Notes: a model not told the origin generated them from the sequence alone. Shown: positions 9,108 through 17,950, counted from the stretch's first letter. The stretch: 64,000 nucleotides of DNA from Flavobacterium ammonificans (GCF_020885975.1 NZ_AP025183.1:620001-684000); one strand, 5' to 3'. Made by a program: numbers and translations.

Positions 9108-10031
9108 TTGGCTCATAAATGAAAACATGCTGCACAAAAGCACTAGTCCAAACGCTATTTCTTGCTTAAATCTCGTTTGAGAATACTCTAGATGCGCAGT
9201 TGCTAAAATGGCTAAAGGCGCAATTGTCAATGCTAAAAAATCACTGGCTTTGTCTGCTGAAACAACAAAAACAATAGCTCCAATAAAAAAGGAGGCAACC
9301 ACCTTTTTATAGGAAGTTTGTACCATCGAGGGGCGATTTGATAAAGTAATTAACATCGAAAAAACAAAAAACAAAGCTACTGACACGTAGATAGAAAAAG
9401 CTATATTTTCGCTAGTGTTCGTAAAATAATCAATCGCAAAATTAGTTTGACTTGCTTTTTCAAGATATTGAAGTAGATTAATGTCAAAAATAGAAGTGAA
9501 AAAGGCAAACAATATTCCAACAGCCAACAAGGCGATAAAAGGCAAAACCCAATTGGTATAATCTCTCGAAACCAATAAAATGATTGAAATAAAGACTAAA
9601 ATCAAAAACAAAATCGACCAAAAATGAAATAATGAGGCCAAAATAATCCATATTGATGCGTCAAATATTTTTTCTTTAGACGCTTTCATCGACTGCAGCG
9701 AAATCAATCGACGCAAGGCTAACAAAACAAAAAAATTAGCAAATAAAAGATCCAAATTGTTAAAAATGGAAGGAAAAAATAATACAAATAACAAAAAGAA
9801 AATAGCGGTATAACCACTGTCTTTGGTCAATCCGTTGCGTTTTCCAATAAAGCTGGTCAAGAAAACAGACGCCAACACTAACAGAAAAGTAAATCCTTTT
9901 TTTAGTAGTAAAACACCCGAAGGCATCCAAGAAGTATCCTGAATTTGGTAGATAAAAAAGAAAAACAACACTAAAAATACGATTAAAGCGTAATTTAATG
10001 GTGTAGATTTTTTAAAAACACTTGCAATCAT
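9102..10031 (-). CDS. DUF6427 family integral membrane protein
   Basis: 309 residues with about eight hydrophobic helices (for example 14-30, 48-66, 75-105, 125-150, 155-178, 205-230, 243-262, 285-305). It resembles DUF6427, a Flavobacteriaceae membrane family without assigned role. There are no catalytic motifs that I can identify. It overlaps the end of upp by six bases tail to tail. Next to upp, with DUF6341 divergent, it forms an arrangement often seen in Flavobacterium. Confidence 0.75.
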   Translation of the reverse strand: MIASVFKKSTPLNYALIVFLVLFFFFIYQIQDTSWMPSGVLLLKKGFTFLLVLASVFLTSFIGKRNGLTKDSGYTAIFFLLFVLFFPSIFNNLDLLFANFFVLLALRRLISLQSMKASKEKIFDASIWIILASLFHFWSILFLILVFISIILLVSRDYTNWVLPFIALLAVGILFAFFTSIFDINLLQYLEKASQTNFAIDYFTNTSENIAFSIYVSVALFFVFSMLITLSNRPSMVQTSYKKVVASFFIGAIVFVVSADKASDFLALTIAPLAILATAHLEYSQTRFKQEIAFGLVLLCSMFSFMSQL

Positions 10032-10051
10032 AAGGATATTTTATACTTTTG
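10022..10051 (+). promoter_or_regulatory. Bacteroidota promoter (TTG-N19-TACTTTTG) for DUF6341
   Basis: TTG at 10022-10024 and TACTTTTG at 10044-10051 are separated by 19 bases and match both consensus boxes. Transcription would start near 10058, leaving a leader of roughly 110 bases before the DUF6341 start at 10169. Confidence 0.6.
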
Positions 10052-10067
10052 TGTCTGTAAATATACT

Positions 10068-10084
10068 ACTTGTTTAAAACAAGT
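10068..10084. repeat. 17-base palindrome in the DUF6341 leader
   Basis: ACTTGTTT A AAACAAGT is a perfect palindrome about ten bases after the predicted transcription start. It could be an operator or a small RNA hairpin; there is no direct evidence for either. Confidence 0.45.
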
Positions 10085-10168
10085 TCAAAAAAGATTCTTT
10101 TTAATAAATAGCTTTCTTTTTTTAAGTACTTACTCAAACACTAAATAACACTATAATTTTATATTATT

Positions 10169-10399
10169 ATGAAATCATTTTTCGAAGGAATTCAATTCTT
10201 ATTTGTAGATGTATTATTTGCTCCTCTTGATTTTTTAAGATCTTTAGAGCTTTCTTCATGGACTGCTGCTAATGCAATCAACTGGATCTTCATGATTATT
10301 TGTTCTGCTGCAATCGTATATTGGATCAAACAATTACAAATTTTTGACGAAGCAGGTACTGAAAATCAAGATACTACTGCACATTCATTCTTGAAATAA
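10169..10399 (+). CDS. DUF6341 family small membrane protein
   Basis: 76 residues, a conserved Flavobacteriaceae small protein (DUF6341) of unknown role. One clear transmembrane helix is at about residues 37-55 (INWIFMIICSAAIVYWI), preceded by an amphipathic N-terminal segment and followed by a short acidic tail. Homologues have sometimes been labelled uracil phosphoribosyltransferase because of the neighbouring upp gene; nothing here resembles that enzyme. It has its own strong-looking promoter and a long leader, and a hairpin follows. Confidence 0.8.
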   Translation: MKSFFEGIQFLFVDVLFAPLDFLRSLELSSWTAANAINWIFMIICSAAIVYWIKQLQIFDEAGTENQDTTAHSFLK

Positions 10400-10406
10400 T
10401 TAAGAA

Positions 10407-10439
10407 ATATTGGAAACTACTTTAAGTCGTTTCCAATAT
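10407..10439. terminator. Hairpin shared by the convergent DUF6341 and purD ends
   Basis: ATATTGGAAAC pairs perfectly with GTTTCCAATAT across an 11-base loop and overlaps the last codons of purD. T-rich sequence follows weakly on the plus side, so it may serve both genes. Confidence 0.55.
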
Positions 10440-11691
10440 CTTTTCTAAAATACATCTTATCAAATTGAAGCTTAGCGATATTTTGGTAAGATTTTTTTAT
10501 GGCTTCTTCAAAGTTATCGCCATACGAAGTAACGGTCAACACACGCCCTCCGTTAGATAACACTTGATTGTTTTCTAATTTCGTCCCTGCGTGAAAAACA
10601 ATCGAATCTGTGATGTTTTCTATACCTGTAATTACTTTTCCTTTTTCAAATTCTTCCGGATAACCGCCCGAAACCACCATTATCGTTGTAGCACTTCTTT
10701 CGTCCACTTCCAACGCAATTTGGTCTAGTTTTTCATTGGCTACCGCCAAAAACAATTCCACTAAATCGGTTTTTAATCTCGGAATTACAACCTCCGTTTC
10801 TGGATCACCCATTCGCACGTTGTACTCAATCACGATCGGTTCGCCTTTTACATTAATCAAACCTATAAAAACAAATCCTTTGTAGGGAATTCCGTCTTTT
10901 TGAAGTCCGTCAATTGTTGGTTTTACGATGCGTGTTTCGATTTTTTCCATCAAAACAGCGTCAACGTAAGGAACTGGAGAAACGGCTCCCATACCGCCTG
11001 TATTCAATCCGGTATCGCCTTCGCCAATGCGTTTGTAATCTTTGGCTGTTGGTAAAATTTTATAACTCTTTCCGTCAGTTAAAACGAAACAACTCAATTC
11101 AATTCCGTCCAAAAATTCTTCGATCACCACTTTAGCGCTAGCAGTTCCAAATTTTTGGTGTACCAACATATTGCGTAATTCTTCTTTGGCTTCTGCCAAA
11201 TCTTGAATAATCAACACGCCTTTTCCAGCCGCCAATCCGTCTGCTTTCAATACATAGGGCGGTTGAAGTGTTTCTAAAAATTGGCATCCTTGTTCTACGG
11301 TTTCTGCCGTAAAACTATCATAAGCTGCTGTTGGAATGTTGTGTCTGAATAAAAATTCTTTAGCAAATTCTTTACTTCCTTCTAATTGCGCGCCAACAGT
11401 CGATGGACCAATTACAGGAATATGTTTTATGTCGGCATCATTTAAGAAGAAATCGTAAATCCCTTTTACCAATGGATCTTCTGGACCAACGACAACCATT
11501 TCCACTTTTTCTTTTAAGACAAAGTCTTTAATAGCTGGAAAATCAGTTGGGTTGATATTGATATTGTTCGCTATTGCTGCGGTTCCCGCGTTTCCTGGTG
11601 CAACAAAAAGGGTGTCGCAAAGCGGACTCTGAATCATTTTCCATGCAAACGCATGCTCTCTTCCGCCTGAACCCAATAGTAAAATAGTCAT
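10417..11691 (-). CDS. purD: Phosphoribosylamine-glycine ligase
   Basis: GAR synthetase, step two of de novo purine synthesis: it joins phosphoribosylamine and glycine with ATP. Its 424 residues are standard. An N-terminal Rossmann-like part begins MTILLLGSGGREHAFAW, the ATP-grasp core has PPYVLKADGLAAGKGV near residue 144, and the metal/ATP site is IEYNVRMGDPETEVV near 286. It is cytoplasmic and monocistronic here, with a TAnnTTTG box about 45 bases upstream of the ATG at 11689-11691 and a hairpin at the stop codon. Confidence 0.97.
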   Translation of the reverse strand: MTILLLGSGGREHAFAWKMIQSPLCDTLFVAPGNAGTAAIANNININPTDFPAIKDFVLKEKVEMVVVGPEDPLVKGIYDFFLNDADIKHIPVIGPSTVGAQLEGSKEFAKEFLFRHNIPTAAYDSFTAETVEQGCQFLETLQPPYVLKADGLAAGKGVLIIQDLAEAKEELRNMLVHQKFGTASAKVVIEEFLDGIELSCFVLTDGKSYKILPTAKDYKRIGEGDTGLNTGGMGAVSPVPYVDAVLMEKIETRIVKPTIDGLQKDGIPYKGFVFIGLINVKGEPIVIEYNVRMGDPETEVVIPRLKTDLVELFLAVANEKLDQIALEVDERSATTIMVVSGGYPEEFEKGKVITGIENITDSIVFHAGTKLENNQVLSNGGRVLTVTSYGDNFEEAIKKSYQNIAKLQFDKMYFRKDIGNDLK

Positions 11692-11734
11692 GTTGTAGTT
11701 GTATTAGTTACTTGTCCGCCTTTCGGAGGATGGT

Positions 11735-11742
11735 GCAAAAAT
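11735..11742 (-). promoter_or_regulatory. TAnnTTTG -7 box upstream of purD
   Basis: On the minus strand this reads TATTTTTG, 43 bases before the purD ATG. The predicted leader contains a short hairpin (TCCTCC...GGCGGA, about 11715-11730). No -33 TTG is apparent. Confidence 0.4.
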
Positions 11743-11745
11743 AAT

Positions 11746-11800
11746 GGCTTTTGAACGGAAATAATAATTAATTTTTAAAAATTATTTTTATTCAAAAGCC
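11746..11800 (-). terminator. Long inverted repeat after the UDP-glucuronate decarboxylase gene
   Basis: GGCTTTTGAA at 11746-11755 and TTCAAAAGCC at 11791-11800 are a perfect ten-base inverted repeat around an AT-rich interior. It lies just past the stop of the gene ending at 11810 and may act as its terminator. A T-tract is not clean. Confidence 0.4.
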
Positions 11801-11809
11801 AATAAAAAG

Positions 11810-12793
11810 TTATTTAATATAATTCGAAAAATCTTTGTGTTCCTCTTTTGAGAGTTCTTCTGGCGAAAGGGATTTAAAATACTCATAGGTAATTTTCATT
11901 CCTTCGGCTCGCCCTACTTTGGCCTCCCAACCCAATAATTCTTTGGCTTTGCTAATGTCGGGTTGACGTTGTAAAGGGTCGTTAATAGGCAACGGATGAT
12001 AAACTACTTTTTGATTCGTTCCTGTTAATTTGATGATTTCTTCAGCAAAATCTTTGATGGTAATTTCATCTGGATTCCCAATATTCACTGGATACACATA
12101 ATCCGAATGGAGTAACCTAAAAATTCCTTCCACCTGATCGTCTACATAACAGAAAGAACGGGTTTGCATTCCGTCGCCAAAAATGGTTAAATCCTCTCCG
12201 CGAATGGCTTGACCAATAAAGGCAGGAATAACTCTTCCATCGTTGAGACGCATTCTTGGGCCGTAGGTATTAAAAATTCGAACTATGCGAGTCTCTACAC
12301 CGTGAAAGGTGTGATACGCCATGGTAATCGATTCTTGGAAACGTTTGGCTTCGTCATACACGCCTCTTGGGCCTATTGTATTTACGTTGCCATAGTATTC
12401 TTCAGTTTGTGGATGCACCAAAGGATCGCCATAGACTTCTGAAGTCGAAGCAATTAAAATTCGCGCTTTTTTCACACGTGCCAATCCTAATAAATTATGT
12501 GTTCCTAACGAACCAACTTTTAGGGTTTGAATCGGAATTTTTAAATAATCTATCGGGCTTGCTGGCGAAGCAAAATGTAAAATGTAATCTAACTTTCCTG
12601 GAACGTGAACAAATTTAGTGATATCATGGTGGTAAAATTCGAAGTTTTCCAACTTGAATAAATGCTCAATGTTTTTCAAATCGCCCGTAATCAAATTGTC
12701 CATCCCTATAACAAGATAGCCTTCTTTTATAAATCGGTCACAAAGATGCGACCCTAAAAATCCCGCCGCTCCTGTTATCAATATTCGTTTCAT
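11810..12793 (-). CDS. UDP-glucuronic acid decarboxylase (NAD-dependent epimerase/dehydratase family)
   Basis: Cytoplasmic extended short-chain dehydrogenase of 327 residues that most resembles UDP-xylose synthase, which converts UDP-glucuronate to UDP-xylose for surface glycans. The NAD-binding motif is GAAGFLGSH (about 8-16), the catalytic pair is in YDEAKR (about 146-151) with an upstream [10 protein letters not shown] active-site serine/threonine segment, and NTYGPRMR follows near 176. The ATG at 12793 starts directly before the Rossmann strand and is preferred to one three codons upstream. It is 13 bases downstream of the DUF6909 gene, so probably cotranscribed. Another nucleotide-sugar dehydratase specificity is possible. 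Confidence 0.88.
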   Translation of the reverse strand: MKRILITGAAGFLGSHLCDRFIKEGYLVIGMDNLITGDLKNIEHLFKLENFEFYHHDITKFVHVPGKLDYILHFASPASPIDYLKIPIQTLKVGSLGTHNLLGLARVKKARILIASTSEVYGDPLVHPQTEEYYGNVNTIGPRGVYDEAKRFQESITMAYHTFHGVETRIVRIFNTYGPRMRLNDGRVIPAFIGQAIRGEDLTIFGDGMQTRSFCYVDDQVEGIFRLLHSDYVYPVNIGNPDEITIKDFAEEIIKLTGTNQKVVYHPLPINDPLQRQPDISKAKELLGWEAKVGRAEGMKITYEYFKSLSPEELSKEEHKDFSNYIK

Positions 12794-12806
12794 AATTGGC
12801 ATTTGA

Positions 12807-14486
12807 TTATTTTACATTAAAAATTTGTTCCAAAATTTTGATCGTAATCAAATACGTTGGTTTTACTCCTGTAGTTCCTAAACCTCCTGAAGCCAATGTA
12901 CTTCCGGTTTCTAATGGGTTATCAGAAGCATAATACGCATAGCGCACTTTGATGTCTTTAGGCACACTTTTTCTAATTCTCGAAGCCGATTGAATGGCTT
13001 TTTGATAATACGCGCCCTCCATTTCTAGTCCGATTGCTCTCCAAGTCGATTCGTGAAAGAATTTTAACAAATCCCTGTTTTGCAATGAAGTTCCTAAAAC
13101 AGTTACCATTGGACCTGCAAATACTGCAATATCGTTGCCTTCAAACATCTCCGCAGTTAATTCATTTTCAAAGAAGTAATTGTCCGCTGTTCCTTCGTTG
13201 ATATGCGCATTAGGAATCATAATATCGCCCTTGCCTCCTTCTAAAATTCCCGCTTTTCCCATAATGGAAATCGACTGAGCGTTTAAGAACGTTTCTTTTT
13301 TGTAAGGTTTAAACAACTCGTCAATCGTTTCATAGGCTTGCTCTCCAAAAGCATAATCCATTACAATTAGCACTGGTTTTTCGTCGCCTAAATTAGCTTT
13401 AGGAAAAGAGGTTTTACTCCAATCTATTTTAGCAGTGTCAAAAATCTGAACATCGATGTTTGTTCCTGAAGTGTCTGGCAACGAAATCATTCCTTGCTTC
13501 AAGGCCACCGCTTCAACCAAATCACGAACATCATTGGCTCCAGACTTACTCAATTCTTCATAAATAACAAAATCCGATTGGTTTTTGAACTTCGTTTTCA
13601 AAGCCGGAACGGCAAAAATGGAATTCATTACCGAGTGCATATTAGCACTAATGACATGAATAGGTCTGCCTAATAAATTATTTTCTTTTAAAACTTCTTT
13701 GATATTAGTTGCCCAAATTTCGCCGTGAATATGGTGTCCCAAACGCTCTCTCAAGACTGGGCTGAAAGTGATGGTTCGTTTGTTGTTTTCTACAATTTCT
13801 TCAATGGCTAATTTTCCTAACCAATAAATTACGTGTAAGAAACGATCTGGCGAGGTAGCCGAACCAAATGCATCGTAAATGTCTAAAACTTCTTCGAAGG
13901 TTCTGCCTAAAATATTAGCGGTGTGAGAAATTGCTTTCTCTTTTTCTATTTGGGTTAGTTTTTTGGGTTGCTGAACCGCAATTTCTAATTTTTTCCAATC
14001 GTGTGACACTTCGCCTGCTTCGTCCAACAACACTCTGTTTTTAATTTTGTGCGATTCGATGAAGATAAAGGTCAAGTGCGTCAAAATATCGTAAATGTCT
14101 GAACGCCCTCGGGTAATAACCACGTTCATTTGGTCTTCATCAATACGGTAGCAATTACGACGTCTTTTTGGAGGAACAATCGCTTTAAAGTGCGATTTTG
14201 AATAGCCTTCTTCTGAAGTTAAATTGATAAATCGGCATTCTTCAATCCCAATAGGAAGTCGTTCAATAACGTACAAAAGTCCGTTTAATTCTACTTTTTC
14301 GTCGGCAATATTTCCGTAAATTTCAGGACGTAAAGCTAGTAAAGCTTCGCGTAAAGTGTCTCCCGAAACTCCCATCGGCTTATAAAAACCGCGGTTAAAT
14401 AAATGCCTCATGGTAATGTACAGTCGTTCAATAGCTGCTGACGACTCTTGCGCTCTAGAGCGCGAAATGTTTTTGATTTCTATCAT
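12807..14486 (-). CDS. DUF6909 family protein with nucleoside-phosphorylase-like C-terminus
   Basis: 559 residues, conserved in Flavobacteriaceae under DUF6909, function unassigned. The N-terminal half is helical with a basic patch [12 protein letters not shown] near residue 107. The C-terminal third shows features reminiscent of the PNP/nucleosidase fold: a glycine-rich [18 protein letters not shown] segment, [12 protein letters not shown], an EME triad in [10 protein letters not shown], and an Asp in YYASDNPL. These parallel AMP nucleosidase and MTA/SAH nucleosidase, but this is my inference from motif order only. The start is the ATG at 14484-14486, since a -7 box lies over the upstream codons. 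Confidence 0.72.
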   Translation of the reverse strand: MIEIKNISRSRAQESSAAIERLYITMRHLFNRGFYKPMGVSGDTLREALLALRPEIYGNIADEKVELNGLLYVIERLPIGIEECRFINLTSEEGYSKSHFKAIVPPKRRRNCYRIDEDQMNVVITRGRSDIYDILTHLTFIFIESHKIKNRVLLDEAGEVSHDWKKLEIAVQQPKKLTQIEKEKAISHTANILGRTFEEVLDIYDAFGSATSPDRFLHVIYWLGKLAIEEIVENNKRTITFSPVLRERLGHHIHGEIWATNIKEVLKENNLLGRPIHVISANMHSVMNSIFAVPALKTKFKNQSDFVIYEELSKSGANDVRDLVEAVALKQGMISLPDTSGTNIDVQIFDTAKIDWSKTSFPKANLGDEKPVLIVMDYAFGEQAYETIDELFKPYKKETFLNAQSISIMGKAGILEGGKGDIMIPNAHINEGTADNYFFENELTAEMFEGNDIAVFAGPMVTVLGTSLQNRDLLKFFHESTWRAIGLEMEGAYYQKAIQSASRIRKSVPKDIKVRYAYYASDNPLETGSTLASGGLGTTGVKPTYLITIKILEQIFNVK

Positions 14487-14507
14487 CTTTATATATTTTT
14501 TAACCTG

Positions 14508-14515
14508 CAAAAGTA
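14508..14515 (-). promoter_or_regulatory. TAnnTTTG -7 box upstream of the DUF6909 gene
   Basis: It reads TACTTTTG on the minus strand, 21 bases before the ATG at 14486, and sits between the stop of the upstream gene (14527) and this start. It would drive DUF6909 and the UDP-glucuronate decarboxylase gene together. Confidence 0.5.
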
Positions 14516-14526
14516 CAATTTTATTT

Positions 14527-15396
14527 TTAGTTGGTTAGAATTAGATTGATGGCTGGTTCAAAAACCTTATTGTCGTATATTTTAAAATCACCCTTTTGAC
14601 TTCTTGGTTGTCTTGGGAATTTATACCATCCTTTTGAGGTAAAAACAAAACTATTCTCTTCTTCAACAAGATTATATGACAAACCAGGTTCATATGTTAT
14701 TGCTTTTGATTTTTGATTTGCAAAACGTGTATAACTTTTATTCGTGTCTAAAAAGAGTGTTTCAAAAACTATAAAAACACCATTGTCTGGAAATACAAGA
14801 TTGTATTTTTCAAAATTGATTATGTTTTCATTTCTTCCTTTTTTAACCGTTACAATAATTTCTTCTTCAATTAAATCTGCATCTGGAAACCCTTTGCTAT
14901 TTAGGCTTAAAACTCGCAATTTAAATTTAGCGTTAGCAATTTGAGATTGTGTAAAAACTTTTACTTTTTTGAAAAATCTTGACTCGGCGTAACTTTCATG
15001 GAAGGGAAAATAAAGCGCTTTCAAATTACCTATTTTATCAGAAATTCGAATTGCTTTTTTTTGAAGTTTTTGCCCAATTTCTATTTCTCTTTGAAATTTT
15101 GGTCGTTCAATAACCACCTCTTTTAATTCGAAAACTTTGGGTGTCAAAAAAATTATCTCGCTTTTTGAGGAGGCTCTCTTTATTTCAAAACCCAAAACCG
15201 AAAAAACCAAAACTTTTTCTTCTTTTATATCTAATGAAAAGCTGCCATCGGTCCCTGAAGTGGTGCCAACTGATTCATTCTCTACCCAAATATTAACATA
15301 CGGTATCGGTTGGCCCGAAATACTGTCTTTGACCACACCTTTGATTTGGGCGGAAAGTGAAAGAGAAGCCAACACTAAAAAATAAAACTTATTCAT
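14527..15396 (-). CDS. Secreted carboxypeptidase-regulatory-like domain protein
   Basis: 289 residues. There is a short N-terminal signal peptide (MNKFYFLVLASLSLSAQ), then a CarboxypepD_reg-like beta-sandwich domain at about 17-90 beginning IKGVVKDSISGQPIPYVNIW, of the type found at the start of TonB-dependent receptors and DUF5686 proteins. The remaining 200 residues are beta-rich with no enzyme motif that I recognise. It is probably periplasmic or attached to the outer membrane. The gene stands alone with a repeat element upstream. Confidence 0.75.
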   Translation of the reverse strand: MNKFYFLVLASLSLSAQIKGVVKDSISGQPIPYVNIWVENESVGTTSGTDGSFSLDIKEEKVLVFSVLGFEIKRASSKSEIIFLTPKVFELKEVVIERPKFQREIEIGQKLQKKAIRISDKIGNLKALYFPFHESYAESRFFKKVKVFTQSQIANAKFKLRVLSLNSKGFPDADLIEEEIIVTVKKGRNENIINFEKYNLVFPDNGVFIVFETLFLDTNKSYTRFANQKSKAITYEPGLSYNLVEEENSFVFTSKGWYKFPRQPRSQKGDFKIYDNKVFEPAINLILTN

Positions 15397-15421
15397 AATT
15401 GGATATTAAGTGTGTCAAACT

Positions 15422-15497
15422 GTCTCGAAGTGTCGGGATGGTTAACTTCGTTGAATCTTCGATTTCAATTTTTATTTGGATTCTAAAAATAAATTCA
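15422..15497. repeat. REP-like palindrome and intergenic repeat remnant
   Basis: The GTCTCGAAGTGTCGGGAT core forms an imperfect palindrome closely related to the TCCCGACACTTCGGGA unit at 27712-27727. It is followed by the phrase ATTCAGAATGAC near the GH3 stop. Both look like dispersed intergenic repeats of this genome. There is no gene in the 109-base gap. Confidence 0.5.
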
Positions 15498-15505
15498 GAA
15501 TGACA

Positions 15506-17014
15506 TTAGAAATATTTAGCGTTACTGAAAAAATCTGCTATTTTTCTGTCGTTAGACAGTCGCGGAATTTTATTCTGGCCTCCCAATTTTCCTATGGATT
15601 TCATATAATCTTGGAAGCCGTTTTTAGGGACTTTAGTAATCACTAATTGTCGTAAAACGTTACCCACAATTAGATCGTCATAATATACGTTTTGTTTGCG
15701 CATGGCGTTGTCTATTTGTAGAGCAAATGCTTCTAAATTATCGGGTTCTCCAGAGGCTTCAGCATCAAATTCGATCAACCATTCGTGGTACGGTAATCCT
15801 TCGGCTGGATTGATTTGTGGAGCAACCGTAAACTCATTCACGCGAATTGTTGTTCCTTGCATTGCCTCTTGTAAAGCGCTTTCTACTTCTTTACCAATCA
15901 CGTGTTCTCCAAAAGCAGAAATGTAATGTTTAATACGACCTGAAACTATCACACGATACGGTTGTAAACTTGTAAACTGAACAGTATCGCCAATATTGTA
16001 TGCCCAAAGTCCTGCATTGGTAGACAAAATTAAAACATAATTCACACCCAATTCTACTTCGCCAATGGTATAGCGCTTAGGATTGGGACTCGAAAATTCG
16101 TCACTCTTAATGAATTCGTAGAAAATTCCAGAGTTCAACAACAGTAACATGCCTTTTTCTTTTTGGGAGTCTTGGTAAGCAAAAAAACCTTCCGAAGCCG
16201 GGAAAAGCTCAATTGAATCGACTTTTCGACCGATTAAATTTTCAAATTTAGCACGATAGGGTTCGTAATTGACTCCGCCATAAATGAACAAATTGAAGTT
16301 TTTGAAGATTTCGCCAACAGGCTTGCCTCCTTTTTGCTGCAGTTTTTCAAAATACATTTGAACCCAAGACGGAATTCCTGAAATCACCGACATGTTTTCA
16401 TTGAAAGTTTCCTCAACAATGGCGTTGACTTTGGTTTCCCAATCTTCAATACAATTGGTTTGCCAGGAAGGCATGCGGTTTTTTTGTAAATATTTGGGAA
16501 CAAAATGCGCGACAATTCCAGACAAACGCCCTAATTTTATTCCATTTTTTTCTTCTAAAATAGGGCTTCCTTGTAGAAAAATCATTTTACCATCCACAAA
16601 ATCGGAATTGCCTGTTTCGTGAATGTAATGCAAAATGGCATTACGAGCCGCTTCGATATGGTACGGCATGGATTCCTTGGTCAACGGAATGTATTTTGCC
16701 CCCGAAGTGGTTCCTGAAGTTTTAGCAAAATAAAGTGGTTTTCCTTTCCAAAGCACGTTCTCCTCCCCTTTTACCACTCGATCAACATAGGGTTTTAGTT
16801 CTTCATAATCGCGAATAGGAACTTGTTGGGCAAAATCAGCTGGAGATTGAATTTGGGCAAAATGATGATCTTTCCCAAACTGCGTGTCTTTCGCTTGACG
16901 AATTAATTCTTGGAACACCTTGTTTTGGGTTGCTACAGGGTTACTGGCCCAAGCTTGTGTTTTTTTTACCACTTGACGTGCAAATAATCGAGCCGCAATA
17001 GATTTTATAGACAT
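15506..17014 (-). CDS. GH3 auxin-responsive-promoter family protein (acyl-adenylating fold)
   Basis: 502 residues, the bacterial GH3 family of adenylating enzymes related to plant acyl-acid amido synthetases. The ATP-binding loop FAKTSGTTSGAKYIPLT is near residue 97. A middle block with ELFPASEGFFAYQ and a C-terminal cap including GRIKHYISAFGEHV also fit. Such proteins activate carboxylic acids with ATP and may pass them to an amine, but the bacterial substrate is unknown. The ATG at 17014 is ten bases after the stop of the upstream small membrane protein, suggesting an operon. Confidence 0.85.
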   Translation of the reverse strand: MSIKSIAARLFARQVVKKTQAWASNPVATQNKVFQELIRQAKDTQFGKDHHFAQIQSPADFAQQVPIRDYEELKPYVDRVVKGEENVLWKGKPLYFAKTSGTTSGAKYIPLTKESMPYHIEAARNAILHYIHETGNSDFVDGKMIFLQGSPILEEKNGIKLGRLSGIVAHFVPKYLQKNRMPSWQTNCIEDWETKVNAIVEETFNENMSVISGIPSWVQMYFEKLQQKGGKPVGEIFKNFNLFIYGGVNYEPYRAKFENLIGRKVDSIELFPASEGFFAYQDSQKEKGMLLLLNSGIFYEFIKSDEFSSPNPKRYTIGEVELGVNYVLILSTNAGLWAYNIGDTVQFTSLQPYRVIVSGRIKHYISAFGEHVIGKEVESALQEAMQGTTIRVNEFTVAPQINPAEGLPYHEWLIEFDAEASGEPDNLEAFALQIDNAMRKQNVYYDDLIVGNVLRQLVITKVPKNGFQDYMKSIGKLGGQNKIPRLSNDRKIADFFSNAKYF

Positions 17015-17024
17015 GCTGTTGGTT

Positions 17025-17513
17025 TTATTTTTTCTTTTTGGAAGCTTTTTGCTCTTCTTTGTTTACTGTTTTTCGAAGATCTAATTCTTCTTTTGACGCT
17101 GATAAACTTCCCTCTACTGGAGCTTCATCTACAGATGATAAAATAGAATCTTTATTGAATTTAGCGAACTCTAACTCGCCTGTCAACACTTTTTTAAGTG
17201 ATTTAATGTAGGCTTCGTTTTGTTCCAATGCGCGCGAAAGAGAATCTGATTTTAAAGCTAATTCTGTAGCGTCTCGTTTTAATTTAGAAGAAGAATATCC
17301 CGGAATAAACTCGCGTAAAGGAGTAAAAGCAATAATAAATGTAGTGACAAAAATGATGAAAATAGCGCCTAAACCCAATACTACAAAAACATTCATCAGG
17401 GTTAGTTTTAAAGAGAAGGTTTCTTCAAAAGTGTCTTCATTTAAAATGATTAAACGCCTTTTATTGAATAAATTTTCTTTTAATTGCTGTCTTTTTAATC
17501 CCTTTTTAGACAT
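17025..17513 (-). CDS. Membrane-anchored coiled-coil protein resembling the N-terminus of M23 peptidases
   Basis: 162 residues. A basic cytoplasmic N-terminus (KKGLKRQQLKENLFNKRR) precedes one transmembrane helix at about 41-64, then the FTPLREFIPGYSS motif and a periplasmic coiled coil ending in a run of lysines. The first 110 residues are like those of Flavobacterial M23 family peptidases, but the zinc metallopeptidase domain is absent. It may be a short paralogue or a scaffold. The ATG at 17513 is chosen over an upstream TTG that overlaps the -7 box. It is ten bases before GH3 on the same strand. Confidence 0.7.
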   Translation of the reverse strand: MSKKGLKRQQLKENLFNKRRLIILNEDTFEETFSLKLTLMNVFVVLGLGAIFIIFVTTFIIAFTPLREFIPGYSSSKLKRDATELALKSDSLSRALEQNEAYIKSLKKVLTGELEFAKFNKDSILSSVDEAPVEGSLSASKEELDLRKTVNKEEQKASKKKK

Positions 17514-17531
17514 TGCTTGTGGTTTATTGAA

Positions 17532-17539
17532 CAAATATA
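17532..17539 (-). promoter_or_regulatory. TAnnTTTG -7 box for the 17025-17513 gene and GH3
   Basis: TATATTTG on the minus strand, 18 bases upstream of the ATG at 17513. It matches the Bacteroidota consensus. Confidence 0.5.
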
Positions 17540-17651
17540 AACAATTATTGTCTTTGATGTTATGACTTGATTTTAGAAGTACAAAGACTACTAAATCACG
17601 TTTTAATACAAATTTAACGCTTTTGAAACTAAATAAATGATCAAAAAAGAA

Positions 17652-17680
17652 TTGCTATTCGCTAATTCTATATACATTTG
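17652..17680 (+). promoter_or_regulatory. Bacteroidota promoter (TTG-N18-TACATTTG) for tatA
   Basis: TTG at 17652-17654 and TACATTTG at 17673-17680 lie upstream of tatA, leaving a leader of about 40 bases. Confidence 0.55.
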
Positions 17681-17726
17681 TACTTCATTATTAAACAAAT
17701 TTGCTTCGGCATAAAAATAATAAATC

Positions 17727-17900
17727 ATGGGAAGAATAGGTTTACCAGAAATCCTTATCGTTTTAGCAGTTGTATTATTGCTTTTTGGAGGAAAAAAGAT
17801 TCCAGAACTAATGAAAGGTTTAGGAAGTGGAATTAAAGAATTTAAAAACGCAGCTAAAGACGATTCGTCTGCAGTTAAGAAAGAAGATACTAAAGAGTAA
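17727..17900 (+). CDS. tatA: Twin-arginine translocase subunit TatA
   Basis: 57-residue pore-forming subunit of the Tat system, which exports folded proteins across the inner membrane. The translation begins [20 protein letters not shown], an N-terminal transmembrane helix, followed by the family hinge [20 protein letters not shown], an amphipathic helix and a charged tail. This layout and length are typical of TatA/TatE in Bacteroidota. No tatC is in the window. It has its own promoter and a strong terminator, so it is probably monocistronic. Confidence 0.93.
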   Translation: MGRIGLPEILIVLAVVLLLFGGKKIPELMKGLGSGIKEFKNAAKDDSSAVKKEDTKE

Positions 17901-17918
17901 TTCTTTACATATTCTAAT

Positions 17919-17950
17919 AAAAAACCCAGGTTAATTAACTTGGGTTTTTT
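17919..17950 (+). terminator. Rho-independent terminator after tatA
   Basis: AAAAAACCCA pairs perfectly with TGGGTTTTTT around a palindromic GGTTAATTAACT interior. The symmetry with A and T tracts on both sides allows it to serve the convergent toxin gene as well. Confidence 0.85.

Noticed and set aside
10169..10399. DUF6341 as a second uracil phosphoribosyltransferase
   Set aside because: It has no PRPP motif, is 76 residues long and is a membrane protein; the name in some annotations probably spread from the neighbour upp.
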